Both the position numbers and the translations under genes were made by a program. Positions 40,573 through 53,143 of a stretch of 64,000 bases of DNA are shown piece after piece. The notes under the pieces are model-generated. The model was not told the origin of the DNA, searched no databases, and worked only from the letters and a program-made list of their open reading frames with translations. Each line of letters starts with the position of its first letter. Position 1 is the first letter of the stretch. Source of the DNA: Acanthochlamys bracteata (Eukaryota; Streptophyta; Magnoliopsida; Pandanales; Velloziaceae); assembly GCA_019914995.1 (NCBI GenBank), contig CM034129.1, positions 4,477,725 through 4,541,724 on the forward strand, in the 5' to 3' direction.

Positions 40573-43500
40573 TCAGCAAACAAAAGGTGCTTCAACATGT
40601 TTGTCGCTGCAGTAGAGACCAGGACGTTGAGCAAAACCTTGCTTAGCAAGCAGCTGACGAACCCTCTCAACAAACTCGTGGTTGCTGGTTTCATCTTCAT
40701 TTTGGGACAGAATAATTTGTATTGCATTGCTTGCAGCTCCATAAGCACCCTGACGGCTACTTGCATCCGCAGATGTTTGATTTGTCTGACATCCACTGAT
40801 CAGAATTTCAATATCCGGAAGCACTCAATTTGTTTTTCCAGCATAAACTTAACGTCATGAACTTCAGTTTCCATTGCAGGCTTCAGTATCCCTCATCATT
40901 TTCCTCCTGCTTAGCCTTAAGAAATTCTTAAGCAAGACTTCCCCCATAAGCCCACCTCCTTCATTGTTATCGCTTTTCTGAAGCTTGCTCATTATCACCT
41001 TCATGAATTTCTTCACTTTTGGGCTAGCATCTTCACCAAAAATGTCAAAGAGTGTCGGCCGCAACTTCCCCACATCAATGTCTTGCTTTCCAGTCTTTTC
41101 CTGTAAGAATTCAATCAGCGTAGACAGAGGTAGGGAACGGTTTCTGACGTTAACATGACCGTGTTACTCAGCATCCCTGCTGCCTACATCTTCCTGTTCA
41201 TATCCATGAAGGCTATCATGGTCTCGGTGAGGAATGTGAATTCCCCTTCACTCAAATGCATCCTTTCAACTGTCCTTGATAAAGCCTTTGAAGCCGAATC
41301 CAGAGTCGGATGTCTTGACATGCCTCGTGCTTTCACCAATTTGTTCCTCGGTTCTATCTATAAGGCCTCCACTATGGCATGAATCCGACACAATATGGTA
41401 ATTCGACAGTCTTCAGGGACTTCGTCAACAAAATTTCTATAGTCATCATATGCACAAGCAACTCAAAGTCAGAGCTCAGTTCCAAGCTAAAGCATGTCTC
41501 TACAGTCTAAATCATATTGACATAATATTCACATTTTCTGGAAATTTTAATTGCTAGCTCATTATTGTGAAATGAGAATAGAAAATGAGAATGCCACTTC
41601 AAGGAATTGGAGCCAAAAATTATAGCCAGCTTTTTCAAAAAGATATTACAATTTCTAGTGAAATACAAACAAGCAAGATATGAATTCTATAACCAACATT
41701 AAACCATGGTTAATACATAGACTGACCCCAAGAGACATATTCGTCTGTTGCATACCTCCATAAGGTGCAACAACTCGTGCTTCCATATGAAAGAAAAAGA
41801 GATGCATATCTTCATATTGAAAACATCAAAGAATCAATTTTTATTGCAGTTTCACGGTTGCATTTTGGTTCTTGATAAAAGGATACAGAACGATGCTTGC
41901 AAGGAATTTAAGAGCCCACACAATGGAAATTCTGGCAGAGATAAGAAAGCATTTTTGTCTATCGATTGCACATCTCAAAAGAGAGTGAGAAAGTGACAGG
42001 TAGTTAGAGATTCTACCTTAAATTACTGCTTCATTATTTAGAAATAAAGGAGGACAAACATTCAACTAGATTCATACCCAATAAACAATTAAGAGATGCT
42101 TGCAAGAAGACTGATGAGGTCGTAGTGGTGGTTTTGAGGGAAAAAAGAGAAAGCGATTTGGGAGTATCGACTGTTCTGTTCTTAGTTACAAATAAAGAAG
42201 TTCAATCAGACTCGCAACCTGGAAACGACCTAAGAAATTAAAGAATGAAATAAGAGATGGATTTTAAATAAAATAACAAAAAAAAAAAACCAAAAACAAA
42301 ACGGACCCTCAATCCAGTCCGAGAAAAGATACAACTGGGCAGCAAATAGAACCCCTAAGCAATCAATTTGCATGGAGTCCACGGAAACAAGGAAATAAAT
42401 ATAAGAACTGGAGCAAAACAAGACATTTAATTTTACAGTGGCTTGCTAGCTAGCTGACAGATAGAAACAGAAATTGATTGATATAGAGATCGTACACCAA
42501 CTGACATATCAAAAGAGACACAAACATATCATTACGCATCTATGATCTCCCTGAAAATTTATGACCACAAAATTTGAGCAATGGCTCCTTAATGCTACTC
42601 CACCTATAATGTCATAATCTGAAAAGAATGTATTTCAAACAGCCATCTTTGTCATGTCCCAAAATGAAAACGTGACTGGCACTAACCTAAACCAAACTTT
42701 TTGACTTACTCTATGCTAATAAACCTTAAATGAATTATAGACAAAAAAGCAATTAAACATGAAAACCACAAAAGAAAACTGAAACAAACAAAACAATGGC
42801 AGAGTCTACCCTCAAAATCGAAATTTTCAAAATAAAACGGGATTAACTCCACCTTAAAACAATGGTGTTACATTCACACATTCGAATAAATAGGGCCACT
42901 CGCCCACAATTCACATATAAATGATATAATCACCAGTGCCACCCACTCACATAATTACAGAAGGGAACATGAAGGACCACTCCACAAGCTTATGAAACTA
43001 CAAGAAAGACCATGTGGAAGCAAAATCAATGAAAATAGCTCAAAGTGATTATGTACCAATAGGTCCCTTGGGAAAACTAACAGCAGAGCAGTGAGCAGGC
43101 ATGCGCAAAGATAGCAAGTTAGCAACAGCAGCGTTCGCAATGGTCCACATGTAAGAAATGTGTGTACCATGAATATGTGTTACGATATAAGCTTGACCTA
43201 ATTTAACATGCTATAGAAACAATTTCGAACAAAATAGGAAACATATTATAGCTTAATTTTGTCAACACCTGAATCTATCTACATACTAAAACAGGTACTT
43301 TCCACTTTTCAAGTTTGGCGAAAGTCCACAATTTCCTTAGATTTTTTGGTGCCGCTTAACAATTAACAAACAAATCCAATTTGTCAAAGCATTTCTCCTA
43401 TATACAGTCAAGCTAATTAAAACAATTTCATAAATAGATCCATTAACATGCTGCAACGAGGCAGCAAAAACAGTAACAGTAACGATAAAGAAATTCATAT

Positions 43501-43873
43501 TAATTTTCTCGGAGATCGTTGACGAGACATATGACCTGTGATTAAATTCATGTCCCAGGGGACAATGCACTTATCATAGCCAGTATCATCACGCTCTCCA
43601 GTCTCGGCAGGCAACCGAGTACCATGTCCACTGTAAAGAACAACCAAGTAATCCTCCGGCTTGGTTGATCGAAGATGATTGCTCTGAGAATGTTAACACC
43701 TGTAGGCAGATTGTACATTCATCAGTTTCGATGAGAACGGCAATGTCTTCTTTGGCGAATCAGTACCGTTTGATCAAACACTGTTGCATTCGACGGACGT
43801 CGTTGACGCAACCCTTCAACTCCGCTTTGGTTCCTGGGTAGTTGATCCCGATCAGCACAGTTTTCTTCCCCAT
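40573..43873 (-). pseudogene. Type II metacaspase pseudogene (MC4-like)
   Basis: Cysteine-dependent protease of plant cell death and wound response. Exon 1 (43873 to about 43536) reads [45 protein letters not shown], then in other frames the catalytic-His region [20 protein letters not shown] and [15 protein letters not shown]. Exon 2 (about 41450-40573) reads [16 protein letters not shown], the catalytic-Cys motif [50 protein letters not shown] and [15 protein letters not shown] at the stop. Defects include TGA for Gly in the RYGF motif, TGA in KDS-stop-KDAFE-stop and TNR, and several frame changes, so it cannot make the protease. The intron of about 2 kb shows it is a decayed gene copy, not a retrocopy. 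Confidence 0.9.
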
Positions 43874-44128
43874 TTGCAGCACTCGATCGAGATCCATGTA
43901 GATCGATTGGATCTGCGTTTGTTTTCAGTGAAGATCGTCTATCTCTCGCGCTCCCCTTTTGATTTTTAGATGTTTAAAAATTAAATAAACTCAATATATA
44001 GTATGGCGTGATCGGCCTGAACGGTTGCTAACGTAACTTGGGCAGGAAAAGGCTGTTAACAAAACGGGTTTTTGGCCCAGCCCAAATTTAGCAGGTCTTA
44101 ATGTCTTATGAGTTTCGCGACTAGTTTA

Positions 44129-44610
44129 AGGCACACGTTTGGAGATTTTTTATTTAATTTTTATTTCATATTTTAATATTTAAAAAATATACAAAATTAT
44201 ATATTAAAAATTTTTAAATAGTGTTTAGTTTTATTTATTAGTAAAAAATCTTATTTCTTGAAATAATTTTAAAATATATTTATTTTAAAAAAATCTTAGT
44301 AGACATTTTGGGTATTATAATTTTATTTAATATGAGTTCTTTTTTGTTCTTAAGAAAAGATACGCAATAAAAGAGAATTATTGAAGGTGCTAGGAGATTT
44401 TTTAAAAATATTTGAAATATATTTGAAGCGGAAATTATTTTTATCTAATTTTAAGAAATAAAATTTTAATTTTTTTTAAAAAATAAAAATAAATAATAAT
44501 ATTTTACTATATAAATGTTTTTTATATTTTTAAATTAATTCTTAAAAATTATTACAAAATATAAGTTAAAAATTAAAAATCTATTCTTCAAAACGTAATG
44601 CAAAACAGGC
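44129..44610. repeat. AT-rich MITE-like element, possibly two abutting copies
   Basis: Starts GGCACACGTTTGGAG and ends near AAACGTAATGCAAAACAGG. A second start-like stretch near 44380 suggests two adjoining or nested copies. Body over 85% A+T, no ORF. Confidence 0.4.
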
Positions 44611-44734
44611 CGCAGCGCCGATTTCTGGAAAGGTGGAGAAAGCCAACGTGAATAGCTCGGTAAAATTGAAGGTTTCTTAAACTTGGTCGTCTTCCAAAAA
44701 GATAAAAATTACTCCTAACACAATAGAAGACATA

Positions 44735-44935
44735 TCGAAAAATACTTATGAAATAAATTTTTTAAAATAAATTAAATCTTTTGATCTTAAAAAATAATAA
44801 AATTATAATACAAATATGACATATAAGTTTTATATTTTTTATTTTTATAAAATAATATAAAACTTTACTAAATATATTTATTTATTTAAATAATACTTGA
44901 AAAATAATATCAAACTTTCTCTTAATCGTCATACA
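44735..44935. repeat. AT-rich MITE-like element carrying the shared subterminal block
   Basis: Contains AAATACTTATGAAATAAA at about 44740, nearly identical to blocks at 45260, 55619 and 56189. Outer ends are not clear. Confidence 0.4.
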
Positions 44936-45249
44936 TTACAATCCGAATTTATTTACTTTTCCAATAAAGTAATTGTAAATGTTAATTACTAAATAAATAA
45001 TTACTGAAAGTGAATTTATTTTTATAATTATTTATAATTGGAAGTTAATAGTAAAAATGATTTTTTATGTTTGTAAAAATAATTGTGAGAAGTAAAAATT
45101 AAAAATAAAAATTTTAATATAAATAAATATGTGAATTTATTAAAACTTAATTATTAATATAAAAATTGAATTATTTAAAAAACAAACAGATCGGCTCTTA
45201 GCAAGAGCTTCTGGAACATCAAAGAATGCAACTAATCAGGGGCTAATTA

Positions 45250-45480
45250 GAGGTGCTTGAAATACTTATAAAATAAAATTTTTTTAAAATAAAAAATATT
45301 TTTATTTTAAAAACAAATTTATATTTTATTTAAAAAATAATAAAAATAAATAATAAGAAATTTTATTACGTAAAATTTTTATATTTTTAAATTTTAGTAA
45401 ACTTTTATATATTTATAAAAATTATATTAAAAATATGAAATAAAAAAATAAAAATCAGCGTGCTTTCCCAAACGCACCTC
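45250..45480. repeat. AT-rich MITE-like element with clear inverted ends
   Basis: The left end GAGGTGCTTGAAATACTTAT and the right end, read inward, GAGGTGCGTTTGGGAAAGC share GAGGTGC exactly. Length 231 bases. One of the best-defined members of the family. Flanking AATTA and AATCG do not make a convincing target-site duplication. Confidence 0.65.
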
Positions 45481-46555
45481 AATCGTTTAATTGAACGTAG
45501 ATGTATGTATGTGCGAGTGGGGAGAACATAAAATCTTAATTAAAAACATTCCGATCAAAGTTCTATCACTAAGATTTGTAGCTATGTATGTCCATAAAAT
45601 TCTTACAACTTGGAAAACCATATACGCAATAGCGTTGTTTAAATTAGGAACAAAAAGTTCATGCAAGCAGAAGTACTTTTCAAATACTTTCTTATATTAT
45701 TTTTATATTTTTAAAATAAATTTTTAGAAAATAAGATAAAACTTATATGCTAACAATTCAATATATTATTTTTTTTATTTTTAACTAAAAAATTCATTTA
45801 AAATAAATTCTAAACAAATTTCTTTTTTGTAAAATAGTTAAGTTTAAGTAACCCCAAAAATTTTGAAAATATTTCTCCATGTTTGAAATTCTGAATAATA
45901 AGCTTGTCTAAAGTCACGTTTGAAATATATCGAATTCTTTTTTTTTCATATTTTGAGTTTGATTATTTTTATATATTATTTGTAATTTCGAATTTTATTT
46001 TATACTAAATTTTATTTATAAAAAATTAATTTTATTTAATTTAAATGTTATTTCAAATTTTGCTTTCATCTAAATTTTATTTTTGAATTTTTTTACAAAT
46101 TTAATTTTATAAATATGTATTTAAAATAAGCTCCAATTCAAACTCTCGTACTCATGCAAATAGTGTAAAGATGTAGTTTTAGGCATTAATAGTAGTAAGT
46201 AGGATCATCGATGACAAAGTGAAGATGATTTACTAATGATTCAAACTCGAACCTGAACCCATTTTCTTCAGGTCAGACTACAACTGAAAATCAAACTGCC
46301 ATATGCCACGTGTCACTAGATCTTACATCGTAGATATCACATGATTATCTCAGCTAATTAATAATTAGCAATAATCCAGCTCTCCTCCTCCTCATCTTCG
46401 TCACCGTTTTCTTTCACGTGTTCTTCCCTACACGCAGACAACAAACCCAACCCTCTTTAATTTTTTTTTTTTGTTTTACTTTTAGAAAACAGAAAAGGGA
46501 AAGACCAACTCTTTTAATACTCACATAAAATCCGTGAAGGCGAAACCGCCTGTGG

Positions 46556-46812
46556 ATGCGTTTGGCTGAGCTTATAAAAAAACTGTTTAGTAATTTTTTT
46601 TTTATTTTATATTTTTTAATATATATTTTATAAATATATAAAAAATTTATTTAAAAATTTAAAAAATATAAAAAAAATTTACGAAATAAAATTTTTTATT
46701 ATATATTTTTATTATATTTTTAAAAATAAAAAAGATTTTATTCTTAAAAAAATAAAAATACTTTTTATTTTAAAAAAATTTTATTTCATAATTACTAAAG
46801 AACGCTCCCTCT
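46556..46812. repeat. AT-rich MITE-like element
   Basis: The left end GATGCGTTTGGCTGAGCTTAT and the right end, read inward, GGGAGCGTTCTTTAGTAATTAT; TTTAGTAATT occurs near both ends in opposite orientation. Lies about 650 bases upstream of the RING gene start codon. Confidence 0.55.
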
Positions 46813-47457
46813 GGTACATTTGTCAGCAACACGTTATAACAATCAAGTAGAAAATAAAACGGTCCACGTGGCTCACATGAATTCATCCAAATAGAAAACC
46901 GACTACCTCTTTGTGTATCCAGATTTATAAACCAGAAAATTCCAGACTCGACTAAAATGCTACGCGAACCGAGCCAACTTAGCTCCTCCGTCTCCTTTCG
47001 CGCCGCGAGTGCAGCCAGAAAATCTGAAGATTCAGATTTTAAATTTTAAATATGTTAGTATAAAGAAATACTCAAAGCAAAACTGTTCCATACGCGAGTA
47101 ACAATAATAATGAAGTTCTTAATTTAGTAATTTATATCAATCTTTGTAACCAACATCCCCGCTCAGTTTTCTTCTCTATCTCTGGCTTCTTCTTCTTCGC
47201 CGTTGCCAACAATAGCCTACATCCAACTGAATGCGACTGTGCTCCACCGAAGATTTCTCTTCCCCTTCCATTCTTTCAATTTTCTTTCTTTTGTTCTTCT
47301 TCTCTTTGTTTCTTTCATTCTCTGTTCCATCTATTTGAGTGATTAGACTAGAATAGGCAAAGCAAGACGGGAACGGGATTATTGACCATTGACTACTTCA
47401 AATTTCTTCTTCTTCTTCTTTTTCAAGTTTGTGATTTTGATTGTTTGGAGTTTGATC

Positions 47458-50400
47458 ATGGCTTCATCTGTAGCTAGGATGCCAAGCGAGGAATGGCGCA
47501 GCGGCGCCGGCGGTGGAGTTTATTTACCTTACGCTGCCGCTTTTTCTAAACCTCTCAGAATTCGTGTTCGTGATTCTACTCACTCTCCTTTCTTTGCTTC
47601 GACTCCAAAGAACGGTGCAACTTCTTCGAATGCTGCGATTGAAATCAATGAAGCTGCTTCTTCTTCTGCACCGCAGCCGACGGCTTCGAGAGAAGCAGAG
47701 AAACGGTGTCAGTCGAGGATTCTCGATCGTTGGGCGGCGAGCCAAGCGGGAGAGATGGTGGCGACGATTCAAAGACAAGCTCACGAAGCTGAGATCTCTG
47801 CGCTCACCACCGTATCACAACCTGTCTCCGCCCGTGCCGCTACTTTCCTTCGCGATTCACCTGCTCCTTCTGACTCTTCCTCCACCACTGCCGCCGATCC
47901 CACCCCTGTCCCTGCTGCCGCTGCTTCAAGCGCTCCTGCTTCCGCTCCGGTCTCTATAACCAATACTTCCACCGTCTCCGTCTCTGTACCCAACAATCTC
48001 ACCATCTCCGACTCTGTAACCAACAATCCCATCGGTGGCATCGCCGCTGCTGAACGTTCTCGGGCTACCGTTAAACCTTCTAGGGCATCCGCTAACGCTC
48101 CTAAGACAGCTAACTTGCCGCCAAACGTGCGCGCTTCTTCGCTCATTCAAATGTGGCGCGAACTCGAAGCAGAGGCCGGAGTTTCCCCTTCAACCCCTCG
48201 AGCTACCCCTTCCGCCAATGAGAAAACCAGTTTGGTATTTAGCAGTGTTGTCGGTGATGAACCATTCAGCGGCTCAGAGACCTGTTATGACTCAGAGGCT
48301 TACACCGAGTCGGAAGCCGACACCACCGTGACGCAGAACAGCTCGAGGTCGATGTCGGAGAGCGAGCGGAGGCGGGTAGGCGACATTGTTCGAATGCTCA
48401 GCAGCAAGTCAATGACTGTGGCGCCGGAGACAGCACCATTGAGTGATAATGACAGTGAGGCAACTAATGTTAGGGTCCCGGGGTTGGGAGACCAAAAGGG
48501 GGAATATAGGAGAAGCTCGGCGCTTATGCGCGTGGGGGGACGGCAAGAGTTGGAAGATTTATTGGTGAGATTGGAGAAGGAGCGGCGGAGGGAGCTTACT
48601 GGATTGATGGAGCAGCATGCTGTATCACGGTTTCCCTACCGAGGCCGGCTTCAGGTGAGCTTGCTAATGATTAAAAGAATGCTTTTAATTAATTCTGATT
48701 TGCAGTCATATGATGCAAATGGCAGGGAAACCAATTTTAGAAACACTTGAAAATTCAGGGCTATGTGCTATGATCAATATTGGCAAATACTCTTTGTGAT
48801 AGGCATTGAAATAGGGATTAATTCCTGAAGATGATGGTTAGCATTCTATTGCAGGCATGCCAAGATGTGCTAATCCTAGACTCATAGTTTTGTCTTTCTT
48901 TCTTAAGACCCTTGGTGTTTTTGGCAGGCATGCCAAGATGTGCTAATCCTAGACTCATATTTTTGTTTACTCTTTTAAGACCCTTGCCATTTATAATTTC
49001 ATCATCACTAGTCAATGCAAATGTTGCTGACATCGTGATATTTCTTCCTCAGTCTTTGCTAAAGCTGTTAACTCTTCGACAAGAAACAAGGTGTCCGGAT
49101 AATTTTCGACATTCTGCAGCACCAATCGAATTGGACCAGCTGCAGAACAGATCTTCGATTTCAATTCTAAGGTACTTTGTGCACGTACTCTTATGTGGTT
49201 TGTAGGTCGGCTTGTTTGTAAGCATAGCTCAAAGAACCTGCAAGAATCATAGGAAAACCCCTTCAGTCAATAAATGGTGATATTTCTAAGAATTCTGTAT
49301 CTTGAGTTGGTTTGAATTTCTAGGTAGCATCTAAAATCCAATTTACATTCTTTTGGTACTTAGGATTTTTGCCATTCAAGTATCAAAAGAGATCAATTTA
49401 CCACTTCAAGCAGCTTTATGTATGCAGAAATTTCAAATTTTGGTCAATTGTTTTGCTAGTGTATGAATTCTGCAGAAATTGGTCATCCAGAGATAATGCA
49501 TGTTTCAAATTGGTATTAGCTTTAAAATTAGTCAGTTCATTACTTTGAAGGATGCATCACTTTATGTGCTATTTCTTTGTTTGTATTATGTGTTCATTTT
49601 AGAACATCATAAGATGTGGTCCAAATTAGACCATTTTCAATGAGCCTCATGTTGGACTTGATCAACAGGCAGAGGTTCCAGCAAAGCCAACAAGAGCAAG
49701 ACCGCTCTAAGATACGAAATGCAGTACCTCCTAATAGTCCCTGTGTTCCATTGTCAAACGGTTATCAAAGTTCATGCAATAATGGATCGACAAATAATTT
49801 TGTGATTGGAAGTAATCAGTTTGAAGAAGCAATTCAGTTGAGGAATTGTGAAATGATTGAAGATGAAGGGAACTCGCCACCAGCTACAAGTGAACATTCA
49901 TATGGAGAGAGTGAAAGTTCAGAGTTTGGATGGGAGGAGACAAATGTAGAGATTAACAAACCAAATTGGCAGAGACCTTTAGGCTACTCGTCCTTCAGAA
50001 ACTGGAGTTTTGAGGCCATAACAGATGAAATAGATCCATGCGCCCAAGAAGATGAGAGACATGATGAATGTGATAGGTCAAGCAGTCCCCCAATTCAAGA
50101 AGATGAAAGAATTCAGGAATTCTCATGTATGAATAGCCCATCAAATCAACAAGATGAGAGAAGTCAAGAATGTAACTGGTTGATATGCCCTTCTAATCAA
50201 GATGATGAGAGACTTCAGGAATGCAATTGGTCGATTAGCCCTTCCAATCAAGAAGATGACAGAAGCCAAGAATTAAACTGCTTCATTAGCCCTTCTAATT
50301 CATGGAGAGTATGGGGTGAAAGTGATCGAACAATGTACGATAGCTTCTTCGATAGCTTCCCTGATAATGTGGAAATTCATGATCTTTTGGAAAGGTATCC

Positions 50401-52578
50401 CCGCTGATATTCTTTTCCTTCATCAGCTAATACTAATGGATATGAACTGCTAACCAGAGAGTTCTCTGACATAAATGTTTAAAATTGGGAAATGCGTCAA
50501 ATTTTCCAGGAGAAGTTACCTTCTTTCCTTTGTTTAACTGCACTTTGTTCTTGGAAACAAATCTAGTGAATGAGTGATTTACTTTTGGTTGATTATATTT
50601 TTTTCTCCCATTACTTTGACCTACTTGTAACTATAGGCTATAGTTTTTCTTAATGGGCAGCTAGCTACTTCTAAGTATTTCTTATTACACCTTTCTACAG
50701 GAGAACAGTTTCGAATTCCCTTGCAAGTGACTTCCGCAACACCATGGATCGTTTGGTCATGTCCTTCTTACATAGACAAGGACAACAAACTGATGATGAT
50801 AACTTCCTTGAGGAATATGACCATCAGACTTCTTGGAGACAGTATGATGGGTATGAGAGTACAGACCAAGGTGTTGTTTCATCTTCCTTGTTACCCCTAC
50901 CTTATAATGAACCCCAGCGCAGAGATTATTGGCAACATGCTTCACTTGTACGCCATTCATCCCAGAAGTTCCTTGTAAGTTTTCTATGCCTTCACTCTTT
51001 TGTAAGTATATTAAACTTGCAAATATGATGGCTTGAATGACACTTACAATATGGTAGGAAATGGAAGCATCACATGACTTGAGATATGATGTTGCACAAC
51101 TACGTCATGAGATTTCTGAGCTTCGGAAGTTGGTACAGAGTTTCATGGATTGGAAAGTAAACTTGCAAGATGCTATTAAGCAGGAGGTTCTTGCAGCTGT
51201 CCATCAATTGAGTAGGATTTTCTTTAGCTCATTTCTTTTCTCATCAGAAAGTTAGATCTTAATTTCAACAATTAAGAGAATATATTGTGTATCAGTTATA
51301 GTGCACTAGCATGGAATGATTACTGTAGTATAGTATTGCTCATTCTATTATAATTTTCGAAATCCTTGAACTTACAACATAATCTTAAGTCTGATGAATA
51401 AATATGTCAGCAACCCGGATGTCTAACAAATGCTTGAATGCTACATGTACACCACTGTACAATCTTCTCCAGTATTGTCATTTGTGAGCATTATCTTGTG
51501 TTTCATGCATGCCATTTTCTTTTTCTTTTTTCCTTTCGGTCAGATTATGGCAGAACCTTTAGGCACAAGAATGACTAGTTGCAAGTGCCACAGAGCTGAG
51601 ATATCTTTTCTTGATGTGTGGTAAGGCGAAGATAAGTTCACCTGGAAAATTCTTGAAGAATTCTGTTTTAATAGACCACCGAGACACCAATGAAAGAGCA
51701 CTGATTTCTGAAAAGTGAGCTAGCGTAGATGAGTAGAATTGTTGGAACATATGAAGTGCCTGCATAAATTCAGCCACTTCTGTTGAGAAGCTGGTCATTT
51801 GTTAATACTGGGTTTATATGGTTATATGTATCCTTTCAAAGAAATGTTTAAGTTACGTAATACGCGTACCGGTATTCATTATGTGGTGGTACTCTCAAGT
51901 TTACATGATCCACATTTCACATTAGATGTCTACTTGTGCTGCCTGACCTTTTAGTTAACTATTTCCATATGCTTGGGTTTATCTCATTTAAATCTTTCTA
52001 TTAATATCTACAATCTTATAATCGCAGAATCTTATATCTCAAATTTAATATTTCATATTTGATGTTTTATGTTTTCTTCTGACAGGCAAGACAGAGAGGT
52101 GTCTGCCCACTTTGAAGCAGACATCAGCAAAGAAGGGGCTCTGTTGTGTCTGCTACAAGATGCAAATTGATTCACTACTATACAGGTTTAGATCTCATGG
52201 CTATTCCATTTTACATTGTCAAAGAACATTCCCTTTTGGGTTTCTCCTTATACTATCTTAAGATTCTGCATAAATCTGAGATCCCAATTCCTATAAATGT
52301 TATGCGGAAACTCTTCAAATTCACAATTCACATAATACAAATCAAGGCGAATATTTTGAGGATACTCTTTTCTTTGAAAATAGATATGAAGGCGAATTTA
52401 GACAATGGAATGTGTAGGATCTAATGTTTTTATTTATTTGCTGCTCTTCGTTTATTTCAGATGTGGTCATATGTGTACATGTTTCGAGTGTGCAAATGAG
52501 TTGCAATGGAACAGTGGCAGATGCCCGAAATGTCAAGAGCCAATTGTGGATGTTGTACGAGCGTATTCTAATTCTTGA
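47458..52578 (+). CDS. RING-HC finger protein, probable E3 ubiquitin ligase
   Basis: Exons: 47458-48654, 49053-49171, an exon ending at 50394 (start 49631 or 49670; both give the same frame), 50701-50974, 51058-51211, 52086-52185 and 52461-52578. The ATG at 47458 (MASSVARMPSEEW) is the first in frame. The protein is about 890 residues. The long N-terminal part is Ser/Ala/Pro/Thr-rich and disordered, with a conserved-looking stretch SLIQMWRELEAE and LEDLLVRLEKERRRELTGL. Exon 3 has tandem repeats of 17-18 residues. Exon 5 (RYDVAQLRHEISELRKLVQSF) is a likely coiled coil. The C-terminus is a RING of HC type: CCVCYKMQIDSLLYRCGH, CTCFECANELQWNSG, RCPKCQEPIVDVVRAY. It belongs to an uncharacterised plant RING family; substrate unknown. 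Phases are consistent and no lesion is seen. Confidence 0.88.
48851..48988 (+). repeat. 73-base tandem duplication inside intron 1 of the RING gene
   Basis: GCAGGCATGCCAAGATGTGC begins at 48851 and again at 48924. The two copies stay nearly identical for about 35 bases, then similar through CTTAAGACCCTTG. Each copy begins with an AG that resembles a 3' splice site. Confidence 0.85.
50040..50303 (+). repeat. Coding minisatellite in RING gene exon 3
   Basis: About five tandem copies of a 51-54-base unit encode (Q)(E/D)DER-x-QECNW-x-x-SPSN. Later copies (SNQQDERSQECNW, SNQDDERLQECNW, SNQEDDRSQELNC) are most alike, which suggests recent unit duplication that preserves the frame. Confidence 0.85.
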
Positions 52579-53143
52579 TGCCGCAATTATGTATTTTTTC
52601 TCTATAATCCTCTCTAGAAACCATAGAACCTGTCCCGGTTTCTAACCCATAGCTTATTTCACAAAATGTCCCCTTAGATATTAGAAGGGCTTGCAGGCTT
52701 TGCTAAGGTGAAGTTTAGTGATACGCCTTGGTATTGCTGATATATTTTGAGTGTGTGAAATGCTGCAAGATGCGAGAGAAAAGTTGTGAACTGTTTAGTG
52801 ATGTAATGGTGGCATTCTGTTAGCATTCGTTGGTAAAGCGAGACTTCCGTCCCTGATCTGTGACATGGTTCATTGTTGGAGACAAGTTGATCTTCTTTTA
52901 AATGTAACTATTCATCCAAAACAGATTTATGTGAATATATATTTACATGCTTTTAGTGCTCAAAAAACAAGTAAACGTGGTGAAGTTTAAACAGAGATTA
53001 GAAAAAAGAAACGTCTTATAATCGATAAGACGAGCAACAAAACTTGAAACTCAAGAACAATGATAGCTGCCATCTTCTTTAAATTCTATCGTTTACAATA
53101 ACTTCAGATCAATCAATCAATCATCAAAGTCATCGTGAATGAT
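52579..53143. other. 3' flanks of the RING gene and peroxidase pseudogene
   Basis: Contains the probable RING gene 3' UTR to about 52960. No further gene is seen. Confidence 0.5.

Larger units (their letters stand above)
43874..47457. other. Intergenic region rich in AT-rich elements, then RING gene promoter
   Basis: At least four AT-rich MITE-like elements lie here (listed separately). About 46300-46500 and 46850-47457 have more ordinary composition and contain the promoter and pyrimidine-rich leader of the RING gene. ACGTG motifs occur near 46309, 46417 and 46864 (G-box/ABRE-like). No gene seen. Confidence 0.5.

Noticed and set aside
7416-43760. Repeated TGA codons at Gly or Arg positions (eEF1B-gamma, metacaspase) as a sign of code change or selenocysteine
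   Set aside because: Other genes here use TGA as the normal stop, the affected genes also have frameshifts, and Gly-to-TGA and Arg-to-TGA are single-base changes expected in decaying genes.
47389-47457. Upstream extension of the RING protein beginning MTTSNFFFFF
   Set aside because: The extension starts at TTG, not ATG, and encodes a translated pyrimidine-rich leader; the ATG at 47458 is a better start.
47781-48146. 121-residue minus-strand ORF opposite RING exon 1
   Set aside because: Antisense of a Ser/Ala/Pro-rich coding exon; no start context or homology of its own.
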